Part shown: positions 33,678 to 47,058 of the stretch, in pieces
Layout: the number at the start of each line of letters is the position of its first letter
How positions within the stretch are numbered: the stretch's first letter is position 1
DNA from: Phaseolus vulgaris
Lineage: Eukaryota; Streptophyta; Magnoliopsida; Fabales; Fabaceae
DNA: 64,000 bases
NCBI RefSeq assembly: GCF_000499845.2
Contig: NC_023749.2
Location: forward strand, 38,740,923-38,804,922
Direction of reading: 5' to 3'
Notes under the pieces: model-generated
The model's input: only the letters and a program-made list of their open reading frames with translations
Database searches by the model: none
Told to the model about the DNA's origin: nothing
Translations under genes and position numbers: made by a program

Positions 33678-36600
33678 ATGGCCCCCACCATACGAGGTAC
33701 AACACGCGCAGCCCCAACAGAACTATCCATGCAACAGGTCCTGGAGATAATGAGGGGGCTGCAGTAGGATATGACGGAGTCGAAACTGGAACAGGAACGC
33801 ATGCAGGCAGATCTCGATGCCTCGCATGAGAGGAATGAAGAGCTCCACCGCGTAAATGAGGAGTTGCGCCAGGGCCTGAGAAATGATCGGGGGCGGCATG
33901 GGCATGACGAGATGGAGAACCATTCCCCACCAAGGGAGTTTTCCACTCCCTTCTCGCAGGAGATTCTAGATGCAGTGATCCTGAACACGTTCGCGGGTCC
34001 CAAGGTGATCTTCACCGGGATGGAGGACCCAGAGACGCACCTTGCTGCATTTCACACACAGATGGTCCTGGTAGGCGGTTCTGACGCCGCCAAGTGCAAG
34101 CTTTTTATGAGCACCCTGACTGGGATGGCTATGGACTGGTTCATCAGCCTCCCGGACGGTCATATCACATCTTTCCGCCAATTGTCACGATTGTTCAGGG
34201 AACAATACTTAGCAAACAAGGCCCCGCCGCCGGTCTCCTACGATCTGTTTGATGTGAAGCAGTATCAAGGGGAGACCCTGAAGGAATACATCAATCGCTT
34301 CGGGGCCCAGGTCGTGAAGGTTGGTACGACAGAGGAGCCTATGATCGTATACGCGTTCGTGAAAGGCGTATGCCCCGGTCCTTTAGGAGAATCCATCATC
34401 CGCAACTGCCTTAGGACTTTCGCTGAGCTACGGCGTAGGGCGGTAGAACATATTGCTTCTGAAGGGGAGGTGTGCATGAAGCGCACCAGCGTCGTACCCT
34501 CACGCCCGAGGGGACCGGCGCAAGCTCAACCCGTCAGGGTCAATGAGACCACGACGGGAAGAAAGAAGCCAGATGCGAGACGCCCCTATGAGGCCAAAAA
34601 GCCCCAGCCCCGGGGTTCAGCGGGAGGCGATCGCCCGGCCAGAGAAAGAGCGAGACCGGCGAGGTACAATTTTGTGGTAGAGCTGAAGGACCTGATCGTC
34701 GTGCCTAATATAGCCGAGAGGCTGAGGCGACCGGCGAAGACTGACAAGGTGTTAGGGCCTCGCAAAGACTCTAGGTGCGAGTTCCACGAGGCTTTCGGGC
34801 ACCACATTGATAACTGCTTGTCGTTGGGTTACCAGCTAGATGAGCTGGTGAGAACTGGGTTTTTGAAGGATTATGTCGCAAAGCCCACAACGACCGCCAC
34901 CTTGCCGCCGCCGGCGGAAGAACCCGCACACGAGATGCCTGTGCTTGGCGAGGTCCACACCATTGCCGGAGGTTTTTCCGGCGGGGGACCCACCGCCTCC
35001 CAGCGGAAGAAATACGCGAGGGGTGTCAATTCAATCGAAGAGAGACTCTCGGGTGAGCCATGGGAGTCGGATCTCGTGTTCACGAGGGGAGATCTCCGAG
35101 ATGTGGTACCCCATGACAACGACCCCGTTGTCATCCCAGTCGTCACAGCCGGAAGAAAGGTACACAGAGTGCCTGTCGACCAAGGAAGTTCAGCAGACGT
35201 CATGTTCTTGTCGACATTTAATAAGTTACGGTTGTCCCCCGACCTGTTGAGGCCCTACACGGGGTGCCTGTATGGGTTTGCAGATAACCAGGTGGAAGTC
35301 CGGGGTTACCTGGAGTTGAGGACTACGTTCACGGATGGAGAGGCCTCCCGTACCGAAAGCATCCGGTACCTGGTCGTGAACGCCAACTCCGCCTACAATA
35401 TTTTGTTGGGCAGGCCGGCGTTAAACCGTTTGAACGCGGTGTCCTCCACACGCCACATGAAGATGAAGCTGCCGGACCTCAGTGGCAAGGTGATAGTCAT
35501 TAAGTCAGACCAGGAGGAGGCAGGGAAATGCTATGAGAACAGCCTGAAAACGAAGACAGCCGTGTTCATGGTATATGAACGTCCGTCGAGCGCGGACACG
35601 ACGATGATTGAGGCGACGCCCGCTGGGTCGACGCCTAATGAGGCCATACCGGCGAGGGCGATGCCCAAAGCAGATGCGCCTATGGAGGAAGGCCCTCACG
35701 ACACGGCGCCCGTGGAAGAGGCGGCGCCCGTCGAGGATGATAGCAGGGAACAGCCAGCGGCTAATGCCGTAGAAAGGGAGATTGGCGGCAAGACATTCAA
35801 GTTAGGAAGTTTGCTGAGCCCAGAAGAACAGGAAGGGGTGGCAGAAGTGATTTCGCGCCACCTGGATGCCTTCGCATGGTCCGCCTCGGATATGCCCGGC
35901 ATTGACCCCGATTTCCTGTGTCACCACCTCAGCATGGACGCCACGGTCCGCCCCGTGCGCCAGAGAAGGAGAAAGTTCAATGAGGAGCGACAGCAGGTGG
36001 AGAAGGACGAAACGCAGAAGCTGTTGAATGCTGGCCACATCAGGGAGATTCAATACCCTGAGTTGCTGGCCAATGTCGTCTTGGTGAAAAAGGCGAATGG
36101 AAAGTGGAGGATGTGTGTTGACTTCACAGACTTGAATAAGGCGTGCCCAAAGGACTCGTACCCGCTGCCCAGCATCGACGCCTTGGTAGACAGTGCGTCC
36201 GGCAGCAAGGTGCTGAGTTTCCTGGACGCCTTCTCAGGGTACAACCAGATCAAGATGCACCCAAGAGATGAGAACAAAACTGCATTAATGACTGAGACTT
36301 GCAGTTACTGTTATAAGGTGATGCCTTTTGGGCTGAAAAACGCGGGCGCCACGTACCAAAGGTTAATGGACAAGGTCCTGGCGCCAATGCTCGGGAGGAA
36401 TGTGTACGCCAATGTAGACGACATGGTGGTGGCGTCGCAGGATAGGGCGCAGCACATGGCGGACCTGGAGGAGTTGTTCGTCACAATATCCAAGTACCGC
36501 CTTAAGTTAAACCCTGAGAAGTGTGTTTTCGGGGTAGAGGCCGGTAAGTTCTTGGGTTTTATGCTCACAGAGAGGGGGATAGAGGCGAACCCCGACAAGT

Positions 36601-39066
36601 GCGCGGCGATTATCGCCATGCGAAGCCCGACGTCGGTAAAAGAGGTCGGACAGGGCGGATGGCAGCGCTCTCGAGGTTTGTTTCCGCCGGGGGAGAGAAG
36701 GGGCATCCATATTTCCAGTGCCTCAAGAGAAACAGTCGCTTTGCATGGACTGATGAATGCGAAGCAGCTTTCATTAAGCTAAAGGAGTACCTGGCGACGC
36801 CACCGGTCCTCTGCAAACCGATAACAGGCGTGCCCCTCCGGTTATATTTTACTGTAACGGAGCGGGCTATCAGCTCTGTGTTAGTCCAGGAGCAGGACCA
36901 GAGTCAAAAGCCCATCTATTTCGTAAGCAAGGCATTACAAGGAGCTGAGACGAGATACCAAGCGCTGGAGAAGGCAGCGCTAGCGGTGGTGTTTTCTGCC
37001 AGGAGGCTCCGCCATTACTTCCACAGCTTCACGGTGGTGGTGATGACAAACCTCCCTATACAGAAGGTGCTGCAGAAGCCTGATGTGGCGGGAAGAATGG
37101 TGCGTTGGGCGGTGGAACTGTCAGAATTCGACATCCAGTATGAGCCTAGAGGATCCATCAAAGGGCAGGTGTACGCAGATTTCATAGCGGAACTTTCGCC
37201 CGGAGGTGAGCAAGAGGTGGAAGTGGGTTCGCAGTGGCTGCTCTCGGTTGATGGCTCTTCCAACCAACAAGGGAGCGGTGCGGGAATAGTCTTGGAGGGA
37301 CCCAATGGCATACTGATTGAGCAGGCCCTGCGCTTCGCCTTCAAGGCATGTAACAATCAGGCAGAGTACGAAGCCCTGATAGCAGGAATGCTCTTGGCCA
37401 AGGAGATGGGCGCGCAAAACCTCCTGGTGAAAAGCGACTCCCAGCTGATTACGGGGCAGGTGTCGGGTGAGTTCCAGGCGAAGGACCCACAAATGGCGGC
37501 ATACCTGAAATACGTCCAATTGTTGAAGGGAGCATTCAACGCTCTTGAGCTGATACATGTCCCAAGGGAGCAGAATGCCAGAGCTGACCTGCTTGCAAAG
37601 CTGGCCAGCTCAGGCAAGGGGGGTAGACAGAGGACAGTGATCCAAGAGACTATCAAAGCTCCGCGTAGATTCGTGGAAGACAACAGGGTGGATGTCCTCC
37701 AGATTTATACAACAAGGGGAAGGCCGAGGAGTCATTGCTCTTTGACCCAAGATACGCAGAGGGTGCCCCGCATTAGCACGTACGGGGATGTGCCCGAGGG
37801 AGAGCAAATGCAGGTATGCGTTTTGACCGAGGGAGACACCTGGATGACGCCCTACAAGCGATACATGGCGAATGGGGCTCTCCCCGTAGAGCCTGAAGAG
37901 GGTAAAAAGGTCAAAAGAAACGCCGCAAGATATACCCTGGTGGATGGGGTGTTGTTCAGGCATGGTTTCACTCACCCTATCCTAACGAGCGTAAGTGGCG
38001 ACGAGTGCACCATAATAATGGCGGAGCTACACGAAGGCATCTGCAGGAGCCACGTAGGGGGAAGTCCCTAGCCTCCAAGGTAATACGCGCAGGTTTCTTC
38101 TGGCCAACAGTAAAAGAGGACTGCGCACGACACGCCCAGCGGTGCAGGCAATGCCAAAAGCACGCCGACTGGCACAAGGCGCCGCCAGAAGAATTGCGAT
38201 CCATATACAGCCCGTGGCCTTTCCATACATGGGGAATCGACATGCTGGGCCCGTTCCCACTGACAATCAGGCAGATGAAGTATTTGATCGTCGCCATCGA
38301 ATACTTCACCAAGTGGATAGAGGCAGAGCCCGTAGCACAGATCACTGCGCACAAGGTACAGCATTTTGTGTGGAAGAACATTGTGTGCCGCTTTGGCGTA
38401 CCTAGGCGCTTGATATCCGATAACGGGACCCAGTTTGCCAGTCAGCAGTTGAGAAATCTGTGCGCTGAGGTAGGAATCAAACAGGTGTTCGCATCGGTTG
38501 AACACCCCCAGACCAACGGACAAGTGGAGTCAGCAAACAGAGTTCTGCTGAAGCGGTTAAAAAGAAGGTTAGAGAAAGCCAAAGGGGTGTGGGCGGAAGA
38601 GGTACCAAGGATCGTATGGGCATACCACACCATGCCTCAATCCTCTACTATGGAGATGCCTTTCAGTTTGGTGTACGGGTCGGACGCACTGATTCCGGTA
38701 GAAATACATGAAAGCTCACCACGTTTTCAAAACTTTGTGGTGGAGGAATCCAATGAAGAAAGGCGGGTAAACCTGGATCTACTAGACGAGGTCAGGGAAG
38801 AAGCCAGAATAAAAGCTGAAGCGATGAAGAGAATCGTAGAGCGGCAATATAGCTCTAAGGTAAAGCCGCGACAGTTTCAGATCGGCAACCTAGTGATGAG
38901 GAAAGCTCACCCATACGAGCTGGAGAATAAGCTGTCTCCCAAGTGGACCGGACCCTTCAGAGTTACTGAGGCTAAGGGCAACGGTTCGTACAGCCTAAAG
39001 ACTTTGGATGGAGGTCCTATCCCGCGCAGCTGGAATGCAGCCAACTTAAAATTTTATTTCAGTTGA
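33678..39066 (+). pseudogene. gag-pol of Tat element D
   Basis: Gag starts ATGGCCCCCACC at 33678, with an early TAG at 33765-33767; a frame is then open from 33768 to about 36640. It covers the retrotransposon gag domain (SFRQLSRLFREQYLANKA), a zinc-knuckle-like CEFHEAFGHHIDNC, protease (VPVDQGSSADV) and RT. The RT motif is NVDD instead of YVDD. A 7-nt deletion near 36645 shifts the frame; RNase H and archaeal RNase H follow to 38063. There a 1-nt deletion shifts it again, and integrase (SDNGTQFAS, HPQTNGQVES) runs open to the stop at 39064-39066. About 1,800 residues if continuous, typical for Tat. Confidence 0.9.
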
Positions 39067-39563
39067 CTTATGTAAGCAGTTATGTAACAATTTAGTTGAA
39101 GGGGACGCTCTTTTTCCCTCTTGGGGGTTTTTTAATGAGGTCACCCAAATAAAAGGTAAAACCTGTTTGAGAAAAAGAAGTGCCTTGGTTTTCAGCCTTT
39201 ATCTTTCTCCGTTTGAAGTAATGTGATGCGTCGCCAAGAAAGAAGGCGTCGCCTAGGTCAAGGTGTCGCCAAGAAAGAAGGCGCCGCCTAGGTAAAGGCG
39301 TGGCCTAGGTGAAGGCGTCGCCAAGAAAGAAGGCGTCGCGCAGGTGAAGGCGTCGCCAAGAAAGAAGGCGTCGCCTAGGTAAAGGCGTCGCCAGGAAAGA
39401 AGGAAAAGCGCACAATATGCGAAACGTATGCAGAGTAAAGCGACGTTGCAAAAAATCAAGTATGATATAGAAAAGTTGATGTTACAAGCAATGTTCGATA
39501 CAATGGGAGTAGCGCAAATAGGGCAAATATTACAACTCATGCAAATTACAAAAGAACCACTTT
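39067..39563 (+). repeat. spacer with minisatellite (element D)
   Basis: No gene. About 39228-39402 holds units of AAGGCGTCGCCAAGAAAG and AAGGCGTCGCCTAGGT in alternation, the longest array of this kind in the window. It is the counterpart of the arrays in E, G and H. Confidence 0.8.
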
Positions 39564-40529
39564 TCAGTGGCCATCGGAGTCAGCACTAGAGGAAGACGAA
39601 GCCCTGATCCCAGCCCGCAGAGCTCGAGTAAGTCGTGTCCTCCTCTCTTGGTTTATTTTCGAACCTGCACCAAGGGAGATAAATGTGTCAGAGACACCAT
39701 GAAGCAAGACATGCACAGTTAGAAAGCAATAAAGGCCGAAGTTTCTAGGGCAGTGACTCTTACATATGTACTTTTCGAGAGTTCCAGCGTTGAACTCCAA
39801 GCTGATCAAAGTGCCAGAGTCAAAACCTCCTGCCTCAGCAAGAATCCGGCAAGCTATTTGATCACTTGGAGCCAGCTTCTTGAAGGGTTTGGTTTTGAGG
39901 GCCCTCGCCTCTCTCACCCAGTACAGCGGAAACCCATCCAGAGCGTCGGGAACAAGGTCAGTGCAGCAGATCTTTAAGAACCGGCCTTTCCACCCGGTGA
40001 ATGAGTTTTGGAAGGGTGTGAGGACAACTCTCCCGGGAACGTTACTGAGAGTTACCCAGAGGTTGTGCCTCTGCCTCTTAACCTCAAAGAAGTGAAGAAA
40101 GAGGTTAACCGAAGGCGCACAACCCAGAAACCCGAAGAGGATGTCAAAGGCTTTGACAAAGGCCCAGCTGTTGGGCTATAACTGGGCCGGAGCGACATTG
40201 ATCTCCGTCAGCAGTCCCTTCTCGAACCAGGAGAAGGGTAGGCGCACTCCGATGGTCTTGAAAACCACCTGGTAAAGGTAAAAGAAGGGGACCCCTTCGT
40301 TGGCCCATTTGTCTCCGCATACTGGCTCCCCCAGAGTGCAAGGGAGCACAGCAATGTCGTCGTCATGCCTCCTCGTGAAGGCCCGGTGATCATAGGAACA
40401 TGAATCCCCTTTGTGTTCCCTTATGGCCCTGGTAGCGAGTAAGCATGAACATTCGTCAAGAAGTTCACTCGAAGCCCAAGGGTACTGGTCCTTGGGACTG
40501 AACCTGGGGGAGGCAGCATGAGAGGACAT
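39564..40529 (-). pseudogene. aORF-B of element D
   Basis: It starts MSSHAASPRFSPKDQYPWAS at 40529. Exon 1 is 40529-39764, the 99-nt in-frame segment 39763-39665 (GTAAGA to GGTGCAG) and the tail 39664-39564. The domain marks are as in G. A TAG at 40176-40178 replaces the Tyr codon in QLYPNSWAF. The last exon base before the donor is changed (ATAT|GTAAGA). The 99-nt segment is again free of stops. Confidence 0.78.
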
Positions 40530-41779
40530 TCTTTAACAAGATCCGGGATTGTCAAAGGCGTATGGCCCGCCGGAAATGCAAGAGTCGAGCGATGGGAGCG
40601 AATGCTAGAAGAACCCTTCGTGAGAGAAGAACGGGTGCAAGAAGAGAGAGTGTAAGTAGGTTACGAAGAGTGCAGAAATGATGAGGACAGTTTCAGAGTT
40701 TGAAGAGTTAAATAAAGCGGTTAGAGCGTCAAACGACGCGAATGGATGCACCGCACGATCGAGCCACGTGGCAGCAGATGGAAGGGTGGCCCTGGCATCC
40801 CTGGTTAAACTCAGAACACGTCGTATCGGCGGAATGCCCAGTGGTACGATGCGCCGTCGAAAGTGGATCAGGGGCACAGTAGGAGTCAGGATCAAATCGA
40901 ATGACTGGACGTCCCATCAGCCATACAAGAAGCGCCACGTGGAAGGCACGGGAAGGACCTTGAGCTCTTCGCTGTCCCCAGGCGTCGACCAAGGCCAAGG
41001 TCAAAGTCAATGTCAAGGTAAGGACGACACCCAAGGCGACGCTAGCATGAGACGCCCGAGGCGTCGCCTGGAAAGACATAAAGGACGACGCCAGCGTGAG
41101 ACGTCGCGGGCGTCGCCCACCAAAATATCAGCAAGGTTGCCTCCCCGATACCCACAGGTAGGAAAGACTGTGGAGGGAGACGAAGTCGAAGAGGGCGAAG
41201 TTAGTTACTGGCGCCGCCTCCCCGATACCCACAGGTAGGAAAGACTGTGGAGGGAGACGGGACCACCAAAACGCCAGCGAATCACTGGCAGGGCGTTCCC
41301 CGATACCTATGGGAAGGAAAGACCATGGAGGGAACGACCCCCCAAAGCACTTGGCGTTTCAGACACCCGAGGACGATACGGCACTGCTGTGGCAGGCCTC
41401 TCCTTAGGCTTGGGCGTCGGGCGTTAAGGATCAAGGGAAGGACTGTTTGGGTGTTAGAGACACCTCGTGGACGATACGGCTCCATTAGGTGAACCTCTCC
41501 ATGGGCGTGAGCATTGGCGCGTGACCTTTCCCGGGCCTACAAGGCCGCCCAACGAAGCGAAAGAAGCGAGTATAATGCAAGCAAAACAACCAAGGCACAA
41601 GAAGGCAAAGGATGAGAATAAAATCACATAGGCAGAATTCTATGTCGCGAGGACACGAAAGTAATCATAACAAAATCCCAGAGTTGTAGCGAGAGTGCAG
41701 ATGATTCAAAGAATTACAAATTTGTCAGAGAAGGTTAAAACAAGTATAAAGGAATGGGCTGATGATCGAGGGTGGCGGC
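40530..41779 (-). other. spacer between aORF-B and aORF-A (element D)
   Basis: No gene. It has three copies of the 36-bp module on the minus strand (about 41148-41180, 41220-41255, 41297-41335) and short GGCGTCGCC units near 41040-41110. A TATA-like CTTTATTTAACTC (minus strand) lies near 40710. Confidence 0.55.
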
Positions 41780-42228
41780 TCAATCGTCTATCTCCAAAGG
41801 CACGACCTTTCCATCAACAATGTGGTGAGTGGAATCGCAGCTGGAAATGTCAATCCCCGGATTCGTGCAGACTGCTTGAGCCAAAGCTTCTTGGAATCCC
41901 TCCTCGAAAGTACCCGCCATCTCCTGGATGAGGGTCATCTTGTCCTTCTCTAGTTCTCCAATGACGGTGTCCCCGGAAGCCACCTGCTTCTCCAAAGCCT
42001 CCTTCTCCACGCGGAATCGGTTGACCTCGATCTGCAGTTTGTCGTAGTCCGCCCGGAGAAGGCCCATAGCTTGGGTCTGGGACGCCATTTCCCCTTCCAT
42101 CCGCTCCATTGCGCCAGTTTGTTCACAGCAGCGGGCCTTCAAGTCCTTTTGCACTTTTTCGTAAGCTTCAACTATGTTTTGAAGGCTCGTCACCTGAACT
42201 TTGAGGGCGACTTCCCGGGCGTAGAAGT
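41780..42228 (-). pseudogene. aORF-A of element D, C-terminal part
   Basis: This part of exon 2 encodes the coiled coil from FYAREVALKVQVTSLQNIVEAYEKVQKD to GKVVPLEIDD. It is nearly the same as in F and uninterrupted here. The copia element begins at 42229, so exon 1 and the linker should lie beyond the right edge of the window. Confidence 0.8.
42224..42228. other. target site duplication GAAGT, left side of the copia element
   Basis: In F the uninterrupted sequence reads GTAGAAGTCAGTC on the matching strand, so GAAGT is the predicted duplicated target. The right copy is outside the window. Confidence 0.6.
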
Positions 42229-42839
42229 TGTTGGGTTTAATAGTGCCAAAGTTCAAGAGGGGGGGTGAATTGACCTTCTAAAACTTTCTCGCAGAAACAG
42301 TGTTTAGCACAATTTTACAGAAAATAAATCGATTTATGTGAAAATGAACAGATTTATTTCAGCACTGTTTTTGTTTGAAAAGCTTTTAATTCAACAAGGT
42401 TAATCACAAGATTATGCAGATAGAATTTCCAGATGCACACACACAGATATCAGATTAAAAACCAGTGAAACACTAAACATCAAACTTCAATTTCAAGCAA
42501 GTGATTAAGGTTCAATTGATAGCATGCTAATTAATTGAGTGACCTTTACAAACAACCTGTTCCAGTGGCTTTTAACAAACTATGAGTGTTCTTCTTGATG
42601 TCAAGCAATTTTCCAAAAATTAAGAACAATGAATCACAGAACAGCAAGCTTCAACTTTAAGCAATTGTTTAAGGTTCAATTAATAGCTTTGACAATTTCT
42701 TGAGTCACCTATCACAGTCAATCTGTTCCAATGGCTTTTAGCAGATTATATATGTTCTTATCAGATTCAAACAACTTTTTCAGAAATTAAGAACAGTATG
42801 CACAGTGCCCAGAAAGAAGAGATTTATTTCAATTGAACA
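42229..42839 (-). mobile_element. copia 3' LTR, left part
   Basis: It starts TGTTGGGTTTAATAG and is cut at 42839 by the H/I insertion after GAACA. With the right part it forms an LTR of about 1.78 kb with ends TGTTG...CAACA. It contains AGGGGGGGTGAATTGACC, common near copia LTR ends, and one GAACAGATTTATTT sub-repeat (42346-42359). Confidence 0.75.
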
Positions 42840-44048
42840 TGTTTCGTCCGGTTGACCGGGACGTCTTCGTGTGCGACCTCAACCGTCAGCTAGGGACTCC
42901 TTCCCACTGATTTCCTGTGGATTCCTGCAAAAAAGAGGACAAAGAGGCGCCCTAGCGGCCGTTTGCACTCCGACGCTCAAGTCAGCCAGCAAGAAACACC
43001 AAAACTGTTCACCTCCGTCTCTGAGCACCGCGTATGGCACTCTGAAGGTGGTAAGAAATAACTGTGTATTGTGTGTCTGTGTTCTCCCTCTCAGGCAAAA
43101 ATATTCCCCAGTCCCTTGTTCGTAACTGTTGAAGCACGAGCAAGCAACTAGAGAGCTCTGGTAAATTTGCAGAAAGTTCCAACCCTGTTTCCAACATTCT
43201 CCGCGCTATTTAAACTACCCAAGCATTAAAGCGCCTTAAAGTGCCTTTAATTACAAATGTAACGCACTCAATCACCGTATTTAATTTAGAAAACGTAGCG
43301 CATTTAAGATGTTGAAACGCTTGGGAGCTATTATAGTACCTGAATGCTCGAAAGGGAAACTGTATTGAATGACTTTAATTACCTGGCACCTGACTAAAGG
43401 GTGTTTCCATTCTGACATGATTGTTGTACACGTGGAGGGCCTCACGACGCCATGACCCCATCTAGGGGCGTTTCTGCCTACCTGGGGACGTTTCTGCGTG
43501 TGAGTCCTCCTACTTGGGAGTGCTACTACGCTAGGGGTGACTTTTTGGGTGCCAACTCATGCCCCCAATTATCTAGTCACTTACTTTGAGAGCGTATCTG
43601 CCTTCCTCTTGTACCCTGCACCCGGTTGCCCTGGGCCTGACTTTCCTCTTGAGTCGTATCTGCCCCACAGGCGTCTCTGGGGCGGCAGGAGCACTTCACG
43701 AGTCAGGTTGCCCTACACTGGTACTATTACTATGACCTTGAAGCCATCTTTTCCTTCTCTTTATCACTGCCCCGGGTTATCGGGACCTGAGGCCTTCCCA
43801 CGGCGTCACTCCCTCAATGGTCTTTCCTACCCATGGGTATCGGGGAACCACACCGTGATTGCCTTGCTTTAGCACTGTTTGATCTGGCGACGCCCTGGTT
43901 GGGCGACGCCTTTACCTAGGCGACGCCTTGCCTTGGCGACGCTTCCTTTTGGCGTCTCTCCACCTAGGCGACGCCTTGCGTTGACTTTGACTTTACAGCT
44001 GTTGACTTTGACTTTGACTTAGTCAACGCCCGGATACGGGACGGTACA
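42840..44048 (-). mobile_element. LTR H, 3' LTR of element H/I
   Basis: It runs from TGTTTCGTCC (one change in the terminus) to GACGGTACA, 1209 bp. A purine tract on its right marks it as the 3' LTR. Confidence 0.93.
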
Positions 44049-44774
44049 CAAGCCCCCCAGTCTTAAGCTGAAGACTTGTCTTCAGCGTAAAGACTAAAGC
44101 CTCGCCCACGCCGTCCACGTGCCATCCTGATGACGTGTCATTCCCTGCTGACTCAACAATTCTCGAATTGTTGACGTGACGCTCTCTGAACCCTAGGAGC
44201 GCTCTTATTGATTGATTTGACCTCCTCTGAAACGATGATGATAACACCTTTTGGGCTACCCTTGATCGCGCGCCACGTGGCCCATCGCGCGACCATCCTC
44301 TAGAGACCTTTGTGTTTCCCTTGGGCAATTGATCCTCTGACGCGTGGCACGATCCCACGACCCTCAGTTAGCGCCTCTTGAGTTGCGAAATGTAACGTTT
44401 AAGTTACTCCAAACCCCGCGCTCACCCTACTGTTACATTCATTCTCTCTGCATCTCCGCACTGTTCATCGCCTTCAAAACCCTTTTTCTCTGCAATTGCG
44501 ATTCTCTCCTTCCTGCGCTCTTCTACCGCCTCCACTCCAATAGCAAAGGTACGATTTCGAGTACTCACGACTCTTCCCTTTCGTCGCATTATATGATTCA
44601 TTGAACTGCCTGGGACTGTTGTTATTCATGCATTACTGCGTTTCTCCACTTCTTCTTCCCCCTCTGAGTTTGCTCGCGTGGGTGATGTTTCCTGGGGCTC
44701 TCTCCCCTTCCTGCCATGGCTACACTTGCTAAACCCTTTTTCTTCTCTTCTTTCTCCAGCTATTTGTTTACACC
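44049..44774 (+). other. purine tract and leader of aORF-A (element H/I)
   Basis: The purine tract is at 44049-44067 (minus strand). The 5'-UTR intron is predicted at 44549-44759 (AAAG|GTACGA to CTCCAG|CTATTT), somewhat shorter than in E and F. No protein gene is seen. Confidence 0.6.
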
Positions 44775-47058
44775 ATGACGCGCGCGAACGCGGAGCCTGA
44801 TTCATCCCCCACGACCCCCAAGTCCAACTACAAAGCCTTCTACCCTTGGGCCCCCGACGAGCTCCTGAGCGAATGCACCAGCCTGACTTCCTTCCAGGAC
44901 CTGGAAGCTCACCGCTGGGATCCCCATTTGTACAACTTTAACGCCTTCTGTCGCACACACGACGCCCACATATCCGTCCATCCCGGCAGGCCTGGGAACC
45001 TGTTTGTTTGGACGACAGACCTAGGAAAGGGAAACCCTTCTTCTTCATGTACCAGACCGTGTTCAAACGCATAGGAGTGCGTCTCCCGTTCACCCCCTTC
45101 GAACGGGAACTTCTCACTGAAATCAATACTGCCCCCGCCCAGCTCCATCCCAACAGCTGGGCATTCGTGAGGGGTTTCCAAATTCTTTGTGGACACCTGG
45201 GTATCCCCCCTTCTGTAGATGTCTTCTTGCATTTCTTTGAGGTGAAGAAGCAGGGGAAGAGCTTCTGGGTAAGCTTTTCCGGGATCGCGGGCAGGATCCT
45301 CCTCTCCCTCTTCCAAAATTCTTACAACAACTGGAAAGGGAAGTTCTTCAGGGTGTGCAGCGCTAAGCACGATCCCACAGCTTTGGATGGCTTCCCCCTT
45401 TACTGGACGGAGCGCCCTAAACTGCTCAGGGCCAAAACCCTGGAAGAGCTATCTCCCGCCGATAGGGAGGTAAGCAAAGCGTTGGCCGGGTTGGGGATCG
45501 TTTTTGATACCCTGAAGCTGGTCGCTAGCGAGTACAATGCTCACGCCCTGACCACCTACTTTGGTAAGGGGCTTTCCCCTCATCTTTCTTGTTGTGAACA
45601 GCCTGCTATCGAACGTTTGTTCCCCCAGACTATTATGCTCGTTTTATATTGTGCCATGTTATTTGCATTTCATGCCTCCATGTGTGTTGTAATTTTGCAT
45701 AGCTGCTTTGGTCCTAATTCTTGCTGTTTGGTCTGTCTTGATGTAGGATCGGTGATGGGCGCTTCTAAGAGAATGATGTTGGCGAAAGCAATGAAGGAGG
45801 CACGTGCCGCCAAGGCCGGCGCCTCCTCCACCCCTGCTGTCGATCCGGTTCTCCCACCGACTCTGTCACCGCCTCCTCCGATCACCGCCGAGGCTCCCCT
45901 GAGTTCACCTCCGTCATCTCCACACAGCCTCGCAGCACTTCAGACTCCCCGCTCTCCACTACCCATCATCGCTGTTCCCCTAGCCGCGGCCTCGTCACCG
46001 GCTCCAACCCCCCTTGACAAAGGGAAACGGGTTTTGGAGATTCTATCAGATGATGAGGACTCAGAAGGCGTGGCACCCTTCAGAAGAAGAAAATCTGCGC
46101 GGGTTCCTCTTTTGGTAGAGGCGTCGCCCCAGGGAGGGAACCCCTTCATGGACAACCCCCCAAGTGCGACCTCACTCCCTCCCATGACACTCCAAGAGGA
46201 AAGGGGCGAAGGCGCCGAATCTGCCCCGCCTCCGCCGCCGACAGAAGCCATTGCTTCCCTTGCTTCTGCCGCTGCCGCCCCTGATTTCATCGCCATCCCT
46301 CCTCCGATTATGCATCTAATGAGGGGCTTCAGTGGCGAGACTCTGCCAGAGGGCACCGACAGGAAGGAAGGCATGCCCTTCTACTTGGGGGCCTTCTTGG
46401 CGGTGGCCCTTGAATGGCGCGCCCAGGCCAGAAACGCGGTGATGCAAGCTCAAACTCTCCAGGCCTTAGAAACAAAGGCTACTACTCTGCAGGAGGAAAT
46501 GAGGACCTGGGGCGCCAGAACGAAACCTACCAAACCTCTCTGAAGCAAGCACAAGAATCCAAAGCAGAAACTGAGAGGCAACTGGCAGAGGCATTGGAGC
46601 TCCAGGCTGGCTTTTATACTCGTGAAGTCGCCCTCCAAGTCCAGGTAACGGGCCTTTAGGAATTGCTCAAAGCTGATGCAGAAATTCAAAAGGACCTGAA
46701 GGACCGTTGCCGTGAGCAGGCTGACAAGACGGAGCGGATGGAGGGGGAAATGGCCACCCAGGCCAAAGCTATGGACCTTCTTCGGGCTGACTATGACAAA
46801 CTACAGGTCGAGGTCATTCGGCTTCGCGTGGAGAAAGAGGCTCTGGAGAAGCAGGTGACCTCTGGGAATGCCGCCGTTGAGGAGCTAGAGAAGGAGAAAA
46901 AGTCCCTTATCCAGGAGATGGCGGGTACTTTCGAGGAGGGGTTCCAGGACGCTCTGACCCAGGCGTCCTGCGAGAACCCTGGCATCAATATTTCGAACTG
47001 CGACCCCATGCACCATGTCGTCGACGGGAAGGTCGTGCCCATGGACGTGGATGACTGA
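44775..47058 (+). pseudogene. aORF-A of element H/I
   Basis: Exon 1 is 44775-45563, the intron 45564-45746 (183 nt) and exon 2 45747-47058. The domains are as in E and F; the C-terminus is HHVVDGKVVPMDVDD. Breaks are a 1-nt deletion near 44993 (CCTGGGAAC), a 1-nt deletion near 46510 and a TAG near 46659. In this copy the intron has no stop in frame, so an open frame runs from 45008 to 46543 through it. Given the good splice signals and the stops in the E and F introns, I treat this as chance. Confidence 0.75.

Larger units (their letters stand above)
32373..42228 (+). mobile_element. Tat element D (5' LTR to aORF-A, interrupted)
   Basis: 5' LTR, primer site, gag-pol, minisatellite, aORF-B, spacer and the C-terminal part of aORF-A, all in Tat order on the plus strand. 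The copia element is inserted at 42228, so the rest of D and its 3' LTR should follow beyond the right end of the window. Its left flank is CCTAA. Confidence 0.85.

Noticed and set aside
45008..46543. 511-codon fused ORF in element H/I
   Set aside because: It reads through an intron with good splice signals that contains stops in E and F, and it lacks the true N-terminus because of a frameshift.
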